DNA from: Kribbella soli
GTDB taxonomy: Bacteria; Actinomycetota; Actinomycetes; Propionibacteriales; Kribbellaceae
Reading direction: 5' to 3'
Assembly (NCBI RefSeq): GCF_004331345.1
Contig: NZ_SJJZ01000003.1
Coordinates: 1,488,001 to 1,552,000 of the forward strand
DNA: 64,000 bases
The notes beneath the pieces were generated by a model. It ran no database searches. It saw only the letters and a list, made by a program, of their open reading frames with translations, and had not been told where the DNA came from. Each line of letters begins with the position of its first letter. Position 1 is the stretch's first letter. A program made the position numbers and the translations under genes. Positions 44,013 to 52,211 of the stretch are shown in pieces.

Positions 44013-44016
44013 GGGG

Positions 44017-44535
44017 TTAGCGGTTGCGGCCGGTGGCGGCTTTGCGGGCTGCCAGGGCGGTGGCCAGGTGGGTGTACTGCTCCACGACCCGCCGCGCGTA
44101 GACGTTGCGGTCGAGGATGTGTGGCCACCAGAGGCGGCCGATCTGTTCTTGCATCCAGAGGAAGCCGATCGCGAATCCCATGCTCACCAGGGCACGGAAG
44201 GCGAGGAACTTCCACGGTTCCGGTGGCAGGCCGGGTGAACCGGTGATCACCCAGGCGGTGACCACCGAGTGCACCAGGAGCGCCAGCGGGAACGCGATCA
44301 CCCAGTAGACCGCCGCCGGCGCGAACACGCCCGCGGGGACTTTGCCCAGCGCAACGAGTACGGCGTACCCGGAGCCGAACAGGATCAGTGGTACGCCGAG
44401 ACCGAGCCCGGTGACGACTGCCCAACCGGCGGGCTGGCCGACGAACGCGGCCAGTCCACCGGCGATGAGTCCGGCTGCCGCGCCGACCGACGCGGCCGGA
44501 ACGCAGTACTCCGCCAACTGCTTCACATCAGTCAT
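44017..44535 (-). CDS. Small four-helix membrane protein, partner of NRAMP-like transporter
   Basis: A 172-residue membrane protein with four hydrophobic stretches: VPAASVGAAAGLIAGGLAAF; GWAVVTGLGLGVPLILFGSG; the VYWVIAFPLALLVHSVVTAW region; and FRALVSMGFAIGFLW. A cytoplasmic basic C-terminal tail follows. I do not recognise the family. It begins 2 bp after the stop of the NRAMP-like transporter gene, so it is almost certainly translated with it and may be a subunit or accessory factor. A terminator closes the operon. Confidence 0.75.
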   Translation of the reverse strand: MTDVKQLAEYCVPAASVGAAAGLIAGGLAAFVGQPAGWAVVTGLGLGVPLILFGSGYAVLVALGKVPAGVFAPAAVYWVIAFPLALLVHSVVTAWVITGSPGLPPEPWKFLAFRALVSMGFAIGFLWMQEQIGRLWWPHILDRNVYARRVVEQYTHLATALAARKAATGRNR

Positions 44536-44537
44536 GG

Positions 44538-46037
44538 TCAGCCCACAGCCACGCCGAAGCGGAACAGGCAGTAGAACAGCATCCCGAGGTAGAACACCGC
44601 TCCGAACCCGATGATCACGTTCCGCACCGGGCCGGGACGGATCTTCTTGGGCAGCAGCATGTTGTTCGTCAGCAGCAACACGATGCAGTACGCGCCCATC
44701 GCGAAGGTGGACAGGAACGCGAGCGTGTCCAGGATCCCGGCCGGGCCGTCGGCGGGACCGAACAGCAGGATCAGGATGCCGAACAGGATCACGCCCCACA
44801 GGAACCCGGCATACAGCCGCGACATCGAGAACCGTTTGGCACCCGGCACGAAGTAGTACGTCATGTCCGCCTGACCGCGGGAGAACGAGTCGAACAGACC
44901 GAGGGTCGCGTTCAGCCCGATCAGTGCGATGAACGCGAAGAACAGCTTCCCGAGGATCGGCGAACCGGCCGACGCGAACGCGTCCGACATCGCCTTCAGC
45001 GCCGCTTCCCGGTCACCTCCCTCGATCAGCGAAGCGACGTTCGGGTTCTCGCGAGCCGCCGACATGGCCAGCACGGTGAACGAGACCGTGACCAGCATCG
45101 TGATGCCCCAGAAGAGCAGCAGCGCGTCGAACGTGACCCACTTGCGCCAGCCCTTCCACTTCGCCATCTCGGCCGGATCCTCGGTGTCGAACATGAACCC
45201 GCGCGACGGCATCGACTCCGCCTCGTTCGCGGCCCGCAGCCCGCGGATCTTCGGGATGTGCGCGCCCATGCCGGCGCCGCTGTCCCGCAGCTGCAGCGTG
45301 TACCACATCTGCTGCATCCCGGACGGCCCGGCGAACGCGATCGAACCGACCACGACCGGGAACCAGGCCGACGTCATCGCGTCGTCCGGGAAGTACCCGA
45401 ACGCGAACATCCCGGACAGGGTGCGGCCGAGGTCGTCGAAGTTGCCGACGATCGCCGCGATCACCGACGTACCGACGACCAGCAACCCGATCAGCAGACC
45501 GAGCAGCTTCTCGAGGAAGTTGTAGATCACCGACAGCAGGCTGAACAGCACACCGACGAACACCAGAGCCACGCACGCGGTGACCTGCCAAGGTACGCCG
45601 GAGATCTCCTCGAACGCGGCCGCACCGGCGGACAGATGGCCCGGCCACATGTAGATCAGGATCGCCGCCGCGTAGAAGAACCACATCAGCGGTTTGAAGA
45701 TCCGGGCCGCGCCGAAGAAGATGCTCTCCCCGGTGGCCATCGCGTACCGCGCCATCTCCAGCAGCACGAACGCCTGCAGCGTGACACCGACCATGAACAA
45801 CCAGCGGATGTCCGGCCCGAACACCAGGACGAGCCGGGGCCACATGTACGACTCCCCCATCCCCACGCCCAGCGCGACCAGGAAGACGGTCGGACCGAGG
45901 ATGTGGATGGAGGGCGGTGCGTCCGGAAGTTTCCGGATCGGCATCGGTTCGAGCCTGCCCGCTTTCCAGACCTTCTCGGTCACGGCTGCCGCGGCCGGCT
46001 CTTCGGGAACTTCTGAGGTCTTGCTCGTGACGTCCAA
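44538..46037 (-). CDS. NRAMP-fold transporter lacking canonical metal ligands
   Basis: A 499-residue LeuT-fold membrane protein related to NRAMP transporters, with about eleven helices and a charged N-terminus (1-45). The helix-1 line is ILGPTVFLVALGVGMGESYM, where true NRAMP proteins have DPGN; the helix-6 line is IAFAGPSGMQQMWY, where they have MPHN. Both metal-coordinating motifs are therefore absent, so import of Mn or Fe is unlikely. It lies between a small membrane protein (2 bp) and an ADP-forming acyl-CoA synthetase (63 bp). That context suggests uptake of the organic acid the operon metabolises; this is inference. Confidence 0.8.
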   Translation of the reverse strand: MDVTSKTSEVPEEPAAAAVTEKVWKAGRLEPMPIRKLPDAPPSIHILGPTVFLVALGVGMGESYMWPRLVLVFGPDIRWLFMVGVTLQAFVLLEMARYAMATGESIFFGAARIFKPLMWFFYAAAILIYMWPGHLSAGAAAFEEISGVPWQVTACVALVFVGVLFSLLSVIYNFLEKLLGLLIGLLVVGTSVIAAIVGNFDDLGRTLSGMFAFGYFPDDAMTSAWFPVVVGSIAFAGPSGMQQMWYTLQLRDSGAGMGAHIPKIRGLRAANEAESMPSRGFMFDTEDPAEMAKWKGWRKWVTFDALLLFWGITMLVTVSFTVLAMSAARENPNVASLIEGGDREAALKAMSDAFASAGSPILGKLFFAFIALIGLNATLGLFDSFSRGQADMTYYFVPGAKRFSMSRLYAGFLWGVILFGILILLFGPADGPAGILDTLAFLSTFAMGAYCIVLLLTNNMLLPKKIRPGPVRNVIIGFGAVFYLGMLFYCLFRFGVAVG

Positions 46038-46100
46038 GGCGGACTCCTTAGTTCGACGCCAACTAGCGGATCAACTTCCCCCGCGTGCTCCTGCCTCCAA

Positions 46101-48248
46101 TCAACTGATGCCGAGCGGCCCGGCGTTGCGGGCCCAGCGGTACTTGGCACCGAGGACCTGGACCGGGGTCTCGGTGGTGTACGGGTACGCGACCACACCG
46201 TGGTCGAACAGGTACTGCGACGCTTCCTCGACCTCGACGTCACCGGACAGCGAGGCGACCACGGGCTTGTCGATGCCCTTGGCCCGGAACTCCTCGACCA
46301 CCTCGGCGACCAGCTTCGCGAACACCATCGGCGGCGTCACGATCGTGTGCCAGTAGCCCAGGATCAGGGCGTGGATGCGCTCGTCGGACAGCCCGAGCGC
46401 GACCGTGTTCCGGTACGTCGACGGCGGCTCGCCCCCGGTGATGTCGACCGGGTTGCCGGCCGCACCGAACGGCGGGATGAACTTCCGGAACGCAGCGTCC
46501 AGATCGGCCGGGATGTCCATCAGCGTCAGACCGTTGTCCACACAGGCGTCCGACAGCAGTACGCCGGAACCGCCCGCGCCGGTGATGATGACGACGTTCT
46601 CGCCCTTCGGTGTCGGCAGCAGCGGGATACCGCGGGCGTACTGGAGCATCTCGTTCAGCCCCGGCGCCCGGACCACCCCGCTCTGCCGCAGGATGTCGTC
46701 GTACACCTTGTCGTTGCCGGCCAGGGCGCCGGTGTGCGAGCTGGCCGCCCGCGCGCCCATGGAGGTACGGCCGGCCTTCAGGACGACGACCGGCTTCTTC
46801 TTTGACACCCGGGCCGCCGTCTCGGCGAACGCCCGGCCGTCCTTCAAATCCTCAAGATGCATGGCGATCAGGTTGGTGTTGTCGTCGCTCTCGAAGAACG
46901 TCAGGAGGTCATCCTCGTCGATGTCGGCCTTGTTGCCTACCCCAACGATCGCGGAAACCCCCATCCGGCTGGACCGGCTGAACCCGAGGATCGCCATCCC
47001 GATCCCGCCCGACTGCGACGACAGGGCGACGGACCCGCGCACGTCGTACGGCGTGCAGAACGTCGCGCACAGGCTTTCCGGCAGGTAGTAGTAGCCGTAG
47101 ATGTTCGGTCCCAGAATGCGGACATTGTGTTTGCGGGCGATCGCGACGACCTCGTCCTGGAGCGCCTGCTCGCCGGTCTCGGCGAACCCGGACGGGATCA
47201 GGATCGCGCCCGCGACTCCCTTCTGACCGCACTGCTCGAGCGCCCCACCGACGAACTTGGCCGGTACGGCGAACACCGCGACGTCGACGTCACCCGGTAC
47301 GTCGGTGATCGACGGGAACGCCTTCAGACCGAGGATCTCGTCGGCCTTCGGGTTGATCGGGTAGATGTCCCCGGCGTACCCGCCGTTGACCAGGTTCTTC
47401 ATCACCGAGTTGCCGATCTTGCCGTCCTCGTTGGACGCCCCGATCACGGCTACCGCGCGCGGCTTCATGATCCGGGTCATCGCGGTCAGGATCTCCTCCT
47501 GGCTGTACCGCTCGACCGGTTTCCCGGCCTCGGCGTCCACGATGATCCGGAAGTCGACCGCGGTGGCGCCGTCCGGCCCGGCGAGCACCGGGTTCAGGTC
47601 GACCTCCGCGAACTGCGGAAAGTCCGTGACGAGGTCGGACACGCGCTTGATCAGATTGCCGACAATCTCCTTGTCGACCGGTCGCGCGCCACGAACGCCC
47701 TCGAGCATCTCGCGCGCGCCGATCCCGTCGACCATCGCCCGCGCTTCGTCGTCGGACAGCGGAGCCAGCCGGAAGGTCACGTCCTTCAGCACCTCGACAA
47801 GTACGCCGCCCAGCCCGAACGCGACCACCTTGCCGAACGTCGGGTCGGTGACCGCACCGACGATGACCTCCTGCACGTCACCGCCGGTGACCAGCATCTT
47901 CTGCACCTGCACGCCGACAATGTCTGCATCTGGTTTGTAGGCTGTCGCGTTGTCGACAATCTGCTTGTACGCCGCCAGCGCGGCATCCTCGGTGTCGACC
48001 CCGACGACCACGCCGCCGGCGTCGGTCTTGTGCAGGATGTCCGGCGAGACGATCTTCAGCACGACCGGGAAACCGATCTCGGCCGCGAGGCCGGCGGCGC
48101 CCTCGGCAGTCGTGGCCAGCCCCTCGCCCGGCGTCGGGATGCCGTACGCGTCGGCGACCAGCTTGGCCTCCGGCGCGCTCAGCGAGGTGCGGCCGTCCGC
48201 CAGAGCCTGGTCGAGGATGGTCCGGACTGCTGCCTTGTCATAAGTCAT
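46101..48248 (-). CDS. ADP-forming acyl-CoA synthetase (acetate-CoA ligase family)
   Basis: A 715-residue fused NDP-forming acyl-CoA synthetase that makes acyl-CoA from a carboxylate, ATP and CoA. The ATP-grasp (beta) part comes first (about 10-235; GFPVVLKIVSPDILHKTDAGG). The CoA-binding/succinyl-CoA-synthetase-like alpha part follows (MKPRAVAVIGASNEDGKIG), with the LSSQSGGIG block and the phosphohistidine loop ARAASSHTGALAG. ATG 48248 is preceded by GGAG 8 nt upstream; GTG 48257 is an alternative. It follows frc by 32 bp and precedes the NRAMP-like transporter, so it probably activates the acid taken up. The specificity (acetate, 2-hydroxy acid, oxalate) cannot be read from sequence. Confidence 0.9.
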   Translation of the reverse strand: MTYDKAAVRTILDQALADGRTSLSAPEAKLVADAYGIPTPGEGLATTAEGAAGLAAEIGFPVVLKIVSPDILHKTDAGGVVVGVDTEDAALAAYKQIVDNATAYKPDADIVGVQVQKMLVTGGDVQEVIVGAVTDPTFGKVVAFGLGGVLVEVLKDVTFRLAPLSDDEARAMVDGIGAREMLEGVRGARPVDKEIVGNLIKRVSDLVTDFPQFAEVDLNPVLAGPDGATAVDFRIIVDAEAGKPVERYSQEEILTAMTRIMKPRAVAVIGASNEDGKIGNSVMKNLVNGGYAGDIYPINPKADEILGLKAFPSITDVPGDVDVAVFAVPAKFVGGALEQCGQKGVAGAILIPSGFAETGEQALQDEVVAIARKHNVRILGPNIYGYYYLPESLCATFCTPYDVRGSVALSSQSGGIGMAILGFSRSSRMGVSAIVGVGNKADIDEDDLLTFFESDDNTNLIAMHLEDLKDGRAFAETAARVSKKKPVVVLKAGRTSMGARAASSHTGALAGNDKVYDDILRQSGVVRAPGLNEMLQYARGIPLLPTPKGENVVIITGAGGSGVLLSDACVDNGLTLMDIPADLDAAFRKFIPPFGAAGNPVDITGGEPPSTYRNTVALGLSDERIHALILGYWHTIVTPPMVFAKLVAEVVEEFRAKGIDKPVVASLSGDVEVEEASQYLFDHGVVAYPYTTETPVQVLGAKYRWARNAGPLGIS

Positions 48249-48260
48249 GCGTCGCACTCC

Positions 48261-48294
48261 ATTTCAGATCACGCCGGATTTCAGATCACGCCGG
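48261..48294. repeat. Tandem 17-bp duplication at the frc stop codon
   Basis: ATTTCAGATCACGCCGG occurs twice, directly adjacent (48261-48277 and 48278-48294). The second copy contains the last codons and stop of frc; the first is a non-coding duplicate in the 32-bp gap before the synthetase gene. It looks like a recent replication-slippage event. Confidence 0.9.
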
Positions 48295-49507
48295 CGGCTT
48301 TGAGTTCGGACAGCTCGGCCGTGTCGATACCGAGCGAGCCGTAGATGACGGAGTTGTGTTCGCCGAGGCCTGGTGACGTCTGGACGTCGACCGGGGAGTC
48401 GGACAGCCTGATCGGGCAGCCGACGGTCTTGAACGTGCCGCGCTGCGGGTGCTCGACCTCGACCACCGCGCCGAGGTCGGCGAGCGTCTCGTCCGCGATC
48501 AGCTCGGCTGTCGACATGATCGGCCCGCACGGGACGTTCAGGGCGTTGAGCTTGTCCATCACCTCGAACTTGGTGTGCTGCTCGGTCCACTGCTCGATGA
48601 GCGCGAACATCTTGTCGAGCTTGTCCAGCCGCGCGGCCGGCGTCGCCCAGTCCGGGTCCTCGGCCAGCTCCGGCTTGCCGATCAAGTTGGCGATCGGCGC
48701 CCAGCCCGGCGGCTGCACGATCACGTAGATGTAGTCGTTCGGTCCGCCGGGTGCGCAACGCAGCGCCCAGCCGGGCTGGCCGCCGCCGGACGCGTTCCCG
48801 GACCGCGGCACCTCGCCGTTGAAGTTGTCGTTCGGGTACTCGCGCAGCGGACCGTGCGTCAGCCGCTGCTGATCGCGCAGCTTGACCCGGGTCAGGTTCA
48901 GGACCGCTTCCTGCATGGCCACGGTGACCCGCTGGCCCTTGCCGGTGTGCGTCCGCTGGAGCAGCGCGGCGAGGATGCCGGCGACGAGGTGGATGCCGGT
49001 GCCGGAGTCACCGATCTGCGCACCGGTCGCGGTGGGCGGTCCGTCCTCGAACCCCGTCGTACTCATCGCGCCGCCCATCGCCTGGGCGACCACCTCGTAC
49101 GCCTTGAAGTTCTCGTACCGGCCGGGGCCGAAGCCCTTGATCGACGCGAACACGAGGCCGGGGTTGAGCTCCTGGAGCCGTTCCCAGGTGAAGCCCATCC
49201 GGTCGATCGCGCCCGGAGCGAAGTTCTCGACCAGGACATCGGAGTTCTTCACCAGGTCGATGAAGATCTCCTTGCCGCGGTCGGACTTCATGTTCAGCGT
49301 GATGCTGCGCTTGTTGCAGTTGAGCATCGTGAAGTAGAGGCTGTCGACGTCCGGGAGGTCGCGCAGCTGCTGGCGGGTGATGTCGCCGGTCGGTGCCTCG
49401 AGCTTGATCACATCGGCGCCGAGCCAGGCGAGGAGCTGGGTGCAGGACGGTCCGGACTGCACGTGGGTCATGTCGAGAACACGGACACCCTCGAGGGCCG
49501 AACTCAT
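48281..49507 (-). CDS. frc: Formyl-CoA transferase (class III CoA-transferase)
   Basis: A 408-residue CaiB/BaiF CoA-transferase closely matching Oxalobacter Frc throughout: THVQSGPSCTQLLAWLGADVI, VDSLYFTMLNCNKRSI, VENFAPGAIDRMGFTWE, and the catalytic Asp167 in IGDSGTGIHL. The mobile glycine loop reads SGGGQPGW, with Ser for the first Gly of GGGGQP. Frc moves CoA from formyl-CoA to a carboxylate (oxalate in the characterised enzymes), releasing formate. It lies 90 bp downstream of the ThDP lyase and 32 bp upstream of the acyl-CoA synthetase. In this set it recycles the formyl-CoA produced by the lyase. Confidence 0.93.
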   Translation of the reverse strand: MSSALEGVRVLDMTHVQSGPSCTQLLAWLGADVIKLEAPTGDITRQQLRDLPDVDSLYFTMLNCNKRSITLNMKSDRGKEIFIDLVKNSDVLVENFAPGAIDRMGFTWERLQELNPGLVFASIKGFGPGRYENFKAYEVVAQAMGGAMSTTGFEDGPPTATGAQIGDSGTGIHLVAGILAALLQRTHTGKGQRVTVAMQEAVLNLTRVKLRDQQRLTHGPLREYPNDNFNGEVPRSGNASGGGQPGWALRCAPGGPNDYIYVIVQPPGWAPIANLIGKPELAEDPDWATPAARLDKLDKMFALIEQWTEQHTKFEVMDKLNALNVPCGPIMSTAELIADETLADLGAVVEVEHPQRGTFKTVGCPIRLSDSPVDVQTSPGLGEHNSVIYGSLGIDTAELSELKAAGVI

Positions 49508-49597
49508 CCGCGTCCTCGCTTCGCTCCGGGCGCGGCTGAGGCACGAGTTGGGCTGTGTTGAATGATGAACTCGCTTCGCTCGTTCATGCGGGTCCCC

Positions 49598-51307
49598 TTA
49601 CTTGTACATGGTCTGGTTCATGGTTCCGGGGGCGTAGGCGTCCGGGTCGACCCAGACGTTGATCAGCGACGGCAGCCCCGACTCGCGGGCCCGCAGCAGC
49701 GCCGGCCCGATGTCCTTCGGGTCGCGAACCTCTTCGCCGTACCCGCCGAGCATCCGGGCGAACTCGTCGTACTTCACGTCGCCGAGGGTGTTGCCGACCC
49801 GGCCGCGGTCCTTGCCGTACTTGGCTTCCTGGCCGTAGCGGATCTGGTTCATCGAGGAGTTGTTGCCGACGACACCGACGAACGGCAGCTTGTAGCGGAC
49901 CAGCGTCTCGAAGTCCCAACCGGTCAGCGAGAACGCGCCGTCGCCGAACAGCGCGACCACTTCCTTGTCCGGTCGCGCGTACTTCGCTGCGAGCACGAAC
50001 GGGATGCCGACGCCGAGCGTGCCGAGCGGACCCGGGTCCATCCAGTGGCCGGGCGACTTCGGCTGTACGACGCCACCGGAGAAGGTCACGATGTCGCCGC
50101 CGTCGCCGATGTAGATCGAGTCCTCGGTGAGGAACTCGTTGATCTCGTGCGCCAGCCGCAGCGGATGGATCGGGTTCGCGTCGGACAGCTGCCGCGGCAG
50201 CCGCTTCTGGTACGCCGCGTCCTCCTCGGCGCGCAACTCCGCGAACCAGGCCTTGCGATCGGTCTTGTGCAGCCGGCCCGACGCTGCCTGCGTGACGGCG
50301 GCCAGGATCGCGCCCGGATCGCCGACCAGGCCGAGGTCGATGTCGCGGTTCTTCCCGACGGTGCGGTAGTCCATGTCGATCTGCACGACGGTCGCGGACT
50401 TCGGCAGCCGGCGCCCGTACCCCATCCGGAAGTCGAACGGCGTACCGACGATCAGGATCAGGTCGGCGTTGTTGAAGCCGTACCGGCGGGACAGGTGGAA
50501 GTGATGCGGGTCGCCAGGCGGCAGCGTGCCGCGGGCGGCGCCGTTCATGAAGGCCGGTACGTCGAGGGTCCGCACGAACTCGGTCGCCGCGTCGCTGCCG
50601 CGAGCGGTCCACACCTGGGTGCCGAGCAGTACGACGGGCTTCTCGGCCCGGACGAGCAAGTCGGCCAGCGCCTCGACGCTCGCGGGGTCGCCGATGCTCT
50701 TCGTGGACGCCCGGTAGTGCCCGGCCTCGGGGACGGTCGCGGACTCGACCGGCACCGAGTTGTCCAGGATGTCGCGCGGGATCTCCAGGAACGACGGGCC
50801 GGGCGCGCCGTTGTAGCACTCGCGGAACGCCATCGAGACCATGTCCGCGGCCCGCGCGGTGTGCGCCACGGTCGCGGCGAACTTGGTGATCGGCGTCATC
50901 ATGTCGACGTGCGGCAGGTCCTGCAGGGACCCCATCTTGTGCTGGTTCAGGGCACCCTGGCCGCCGATCAGCAGCATCGGGCTCTCGGCGCGGAACGCGT
51001 TCGCGACACCGGTGACCGCGTCCGTCGTACCGGGGCCGGCGGTGACGACCGCGCAGCCGGGCTTGCCGGTGACCCGTGCGTACCCGTCGGCGGCGTGCGC
51101 CGCGACCTGCTCGTGCCGCACGTCGACCACCGCGATGCCCTCGTCCACGCAGCCGTCGTAGATGTCGATGATGTGACCGCCACAGAGCGTGAAGATCACG
51201 TCGATCCCCTCGGCCTTCAAGGCCTTCGCGACGAGGTGACCACCGGAGATGGTCTCCGGCTCCTTGACCACCGCTGTGGGTTGGGTCTCCGACACTGTCT
51301 GCGCCAT
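49598..51307 (-). CDS. ThDP-dependent 2-hydroxyacyl-CoA lyase / oxalyl-CoA decarboxylase family
   Basis: A 569-residue thiamin-diphosphate enzyme that splits formyl-CoA from a CoA ester. It has the catalytic Glu66 (VRHEQVAAHAADGYAR) and the ThDP/Mg motif GDGAFSLTGWD(455-465)...NNS. It lacks the oxalyl-CoA decarboxylase segment QQGDYEEMDQ; the equivalent region is KMGSLQDLPHVDMMTP. It carries MNQIRYGQEAKYG with Glu494, at the place where I recall an important Glu in an actinobacterial lyase acting on 2-hydroxyisobutyryl-CoA. I therefore prefer 2-hydroxyacyl-CoA lyase over oxalyl-CoA decarboxylase, and both over acetolactate synthase. A regulon operator lies 46 bp upstream. Confidence 0.85.
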   Translation of the reverse strand: MAQTVSETQPTAVVKEPETISGGHLVAKALKAEGIDVIFTLCGGHIIDIYDGCVDEGIAVVDVRHEQVAAHAADGYARVTGKPGCAVVTAGPGTTDAVTGVANAFRAESPMLLIGGQGALNQHKMGSLQDLPHVDMMTPITKFAATVAHTARAADMVSMAFRECYNGAPGPSFLEIPRDILDNSVPVESATVPEAGHYRASTKSIGDPASVEALADLLVRAEKPVVLLGTQVWTARGSDAATEFVRTLDVPAFMNGAARGTLPPGDPHHFHLSRRYGFNNADLILIVGTPFDFRMGYGRRLPKSATVVQIDMDYRTVGKNRDIDLGLVGDPGAILAAVTQAASGRLHKTDRKAWFAELRAEEDAAYQKRLPRQLSDANPIHPLRLAHEINEFLTEDSIYIGDGGDIVTFSGGVVQPKSPGHWMDPGPLGTLGVGIPFVLAAKYARPDKEVVALFGDGAFSLTGWDFETLVRYKLPFVGVVGNNSSMNQIRYGQEAKYGKDRGRVGNTLGDVKYDEFARMLGGYGEEVRDPKDIGPALLRARESGLPSLINVWVDPDAYAPGTMNQTMYK

Positions 51308-51352
51308 CTGCAGTCAACTCCTCGGAAGGGCCGTGATCCGGCTTGATGTAGA

Positions 51353-51369
51353 TTGCATACCGTATGGTG
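51353..51369. promoter_or_regulatory. 17-bp regulon operator, site A (ThDP lyase / small gene)
   Basis: TTGCATACCGTATGGTG with core palindrome CATAC-C-GTATG (51356-51366). It lies 46 bp upstream of the lyase and 60 bp upstream of the divergent small gene. Matches sites at 53567, 53645 and 58048. Confidence 0.75.
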
Positions 51370-51429
51370 TAGTCGTAGTCTTATCCCAGCGCCTAGCCGT
51401 TGTCCAGAGTTCGTACGCAGGAGGCTGTG

Positions 51430-51687
51430 ATGACGATTTCCGACGAGCTCGACCGGACCCGTGCCGCACTCCTCGCACTGGAGAAGTCCCTTGTGGCGTT
51501 GAGGAATCGCGTCGGCCCGCATCTCGACGTACTGCGGCTGATCGACGATCTGGAGCGGTGTACGGCGGACCTTCGGCGCCTCGAACAGCAGGTTCGCGCC
51601 CCTCGCCGGCACGAACTCGTGACGATCCCGGACGACGACTACGACCACGATTTCTGGGCGGAAGCCGAACACGAAGGCTTGGGCTGA
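51430..51687 (+). CDS. Small coiled-coil hypothetical protein
   Basis: An 85-residue protein starting at ATG 51430 with AGGAGG 6 nt upstream. Residues 3-57 form a continuous charged heptad-like helix (DELDRTRAALLALEKSLVAL, DVLRLIDDLERCTADLRRLE), probably a coiled coil. An acidic tail follows (PDDDYDHDFWAEAEHE). There is no known domain. It is divergent from the ThDP lyase and lies downstream of operator site A, so it may belong to the same regulon. Its 3' end overlaps the convergent gene at 51639 by 49 bp. Confidence 0.6.
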   Translation: MTISDELDRTRAALLALEKSLVALRNRVGPHLDVLRLIDDLERCTADLRRLEQQVRAPRRHELVTIPDDDYDHDFWAEAEHEGLG

Positions 51688-52211
51688 GTTGCGAGGCACA
51701 GCTTCAGAAGGCTTCGCAGGCGTACGTCGCGGTCACCTCTCGCAGTACGAGCGGTGACCGCGACTGCTTCTGCTGCCTGTTCCGTGGCGACGAACGTGCG
51801 GTAGAACGGCTCGCTCCAGCCCAGCCGTCCGAGCGTTGGCAACCACCAGCGCGCTGCTCCGCCAGGATCGTCGTCGGAACCAAGGAGGTGCAGCGCAGTC
51901 CGATGGGCCGCCGCCATCCTCCGCCGCTCGTCACCGGTCAGCTCGCCACTCGCGAGCGCAGTGGAGACGCACAACGCGACGAGACGGGCCGATGCCTCGA
52001 AACCAACGCTGCTCGTGTTGATGAAGCGTGGCGCGAGCGGCAGCAGTTGCCGACGACCGGCTGAGCTGCTGTGGTCGTGGGCTGCCCGTGCGACCGAACT
52101 AAGGACGGGATGCACGCACGCGGGGCGATCCGTCCACGGTTCGCGCGCGAGGCGGGACACCAATTCCATCACGCACGGATCGGGTCGCTGGACCGTCCCG
52201 TAGCCGTTCAC
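51639..52211 (-). CDS. Conserved hypothetical protein, coupled to MFS transporter
   Basis: A 190-residue, mostly helical soluble protein. The stretch PACVHPVLSSVARAAHDHSS, then LPLAPRFINTSSVGFEASAR and ALCVSTALASGELTGDERRR, resembles conserved actinobacterial proteins I have seen without a function. GTG 52211 overlaps the stop of the MFS gene by 4 bp (GTGA), and the first codons have coding-like GC3, so I keep this start over the later ATG 52169. It belongs to the same transcript as the antiporter and thus to the operator B regulon. Confidence 0.65.
   Translation of the reverse strand: MNGYGTVQRPDPCVMELVSRLAREPWTDRPACVHPVLSSVARAAHDHSSSAGRRQLLPLAPRFINTSSVGFEASARLVALCVSTALASGELTGDERRRMAAAHRTALHLLGSDDDPGGAARWWLPTLGRLGWSEPFYRTFVATEQAAEAVAVTARTARGDRDVRLRSLLKLCLATQPKPSCSASAQKSWS

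Larger units (their letters stand above)
43486..44016. other. 531-bp convergent gap with inverted repeats, no gene seen
   Basis: The region between the GntR stop and the 3' end of the minus-strand transporter operon has no ORF that I believe. It contains a compound hairpin (CCTGT..CTTGCGG with CCGCAAG..ACAGG, 43711-43761), a spaced pair of TTCCGGAA palindromes (43767-43811) and the terminator at 43973. A structured RNA or the remains of a promoter region are possible. Confidence 0.5.

Noticed and set aside
49508..49590. CTCGCTTCGCTC repeats between the ThDP lyase and frc as a mobile element
   Set aside because: Two short copies of a motif common in actinobacterial intergenic DNA; no terminal repeats or transposase.
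49598..51307. Annotation as acetolactate synthase
   Set aside because: Frc, FDH and sucCD neighbours, the missing small subunit and the CoA-lyase-like C-terminus argue against it.
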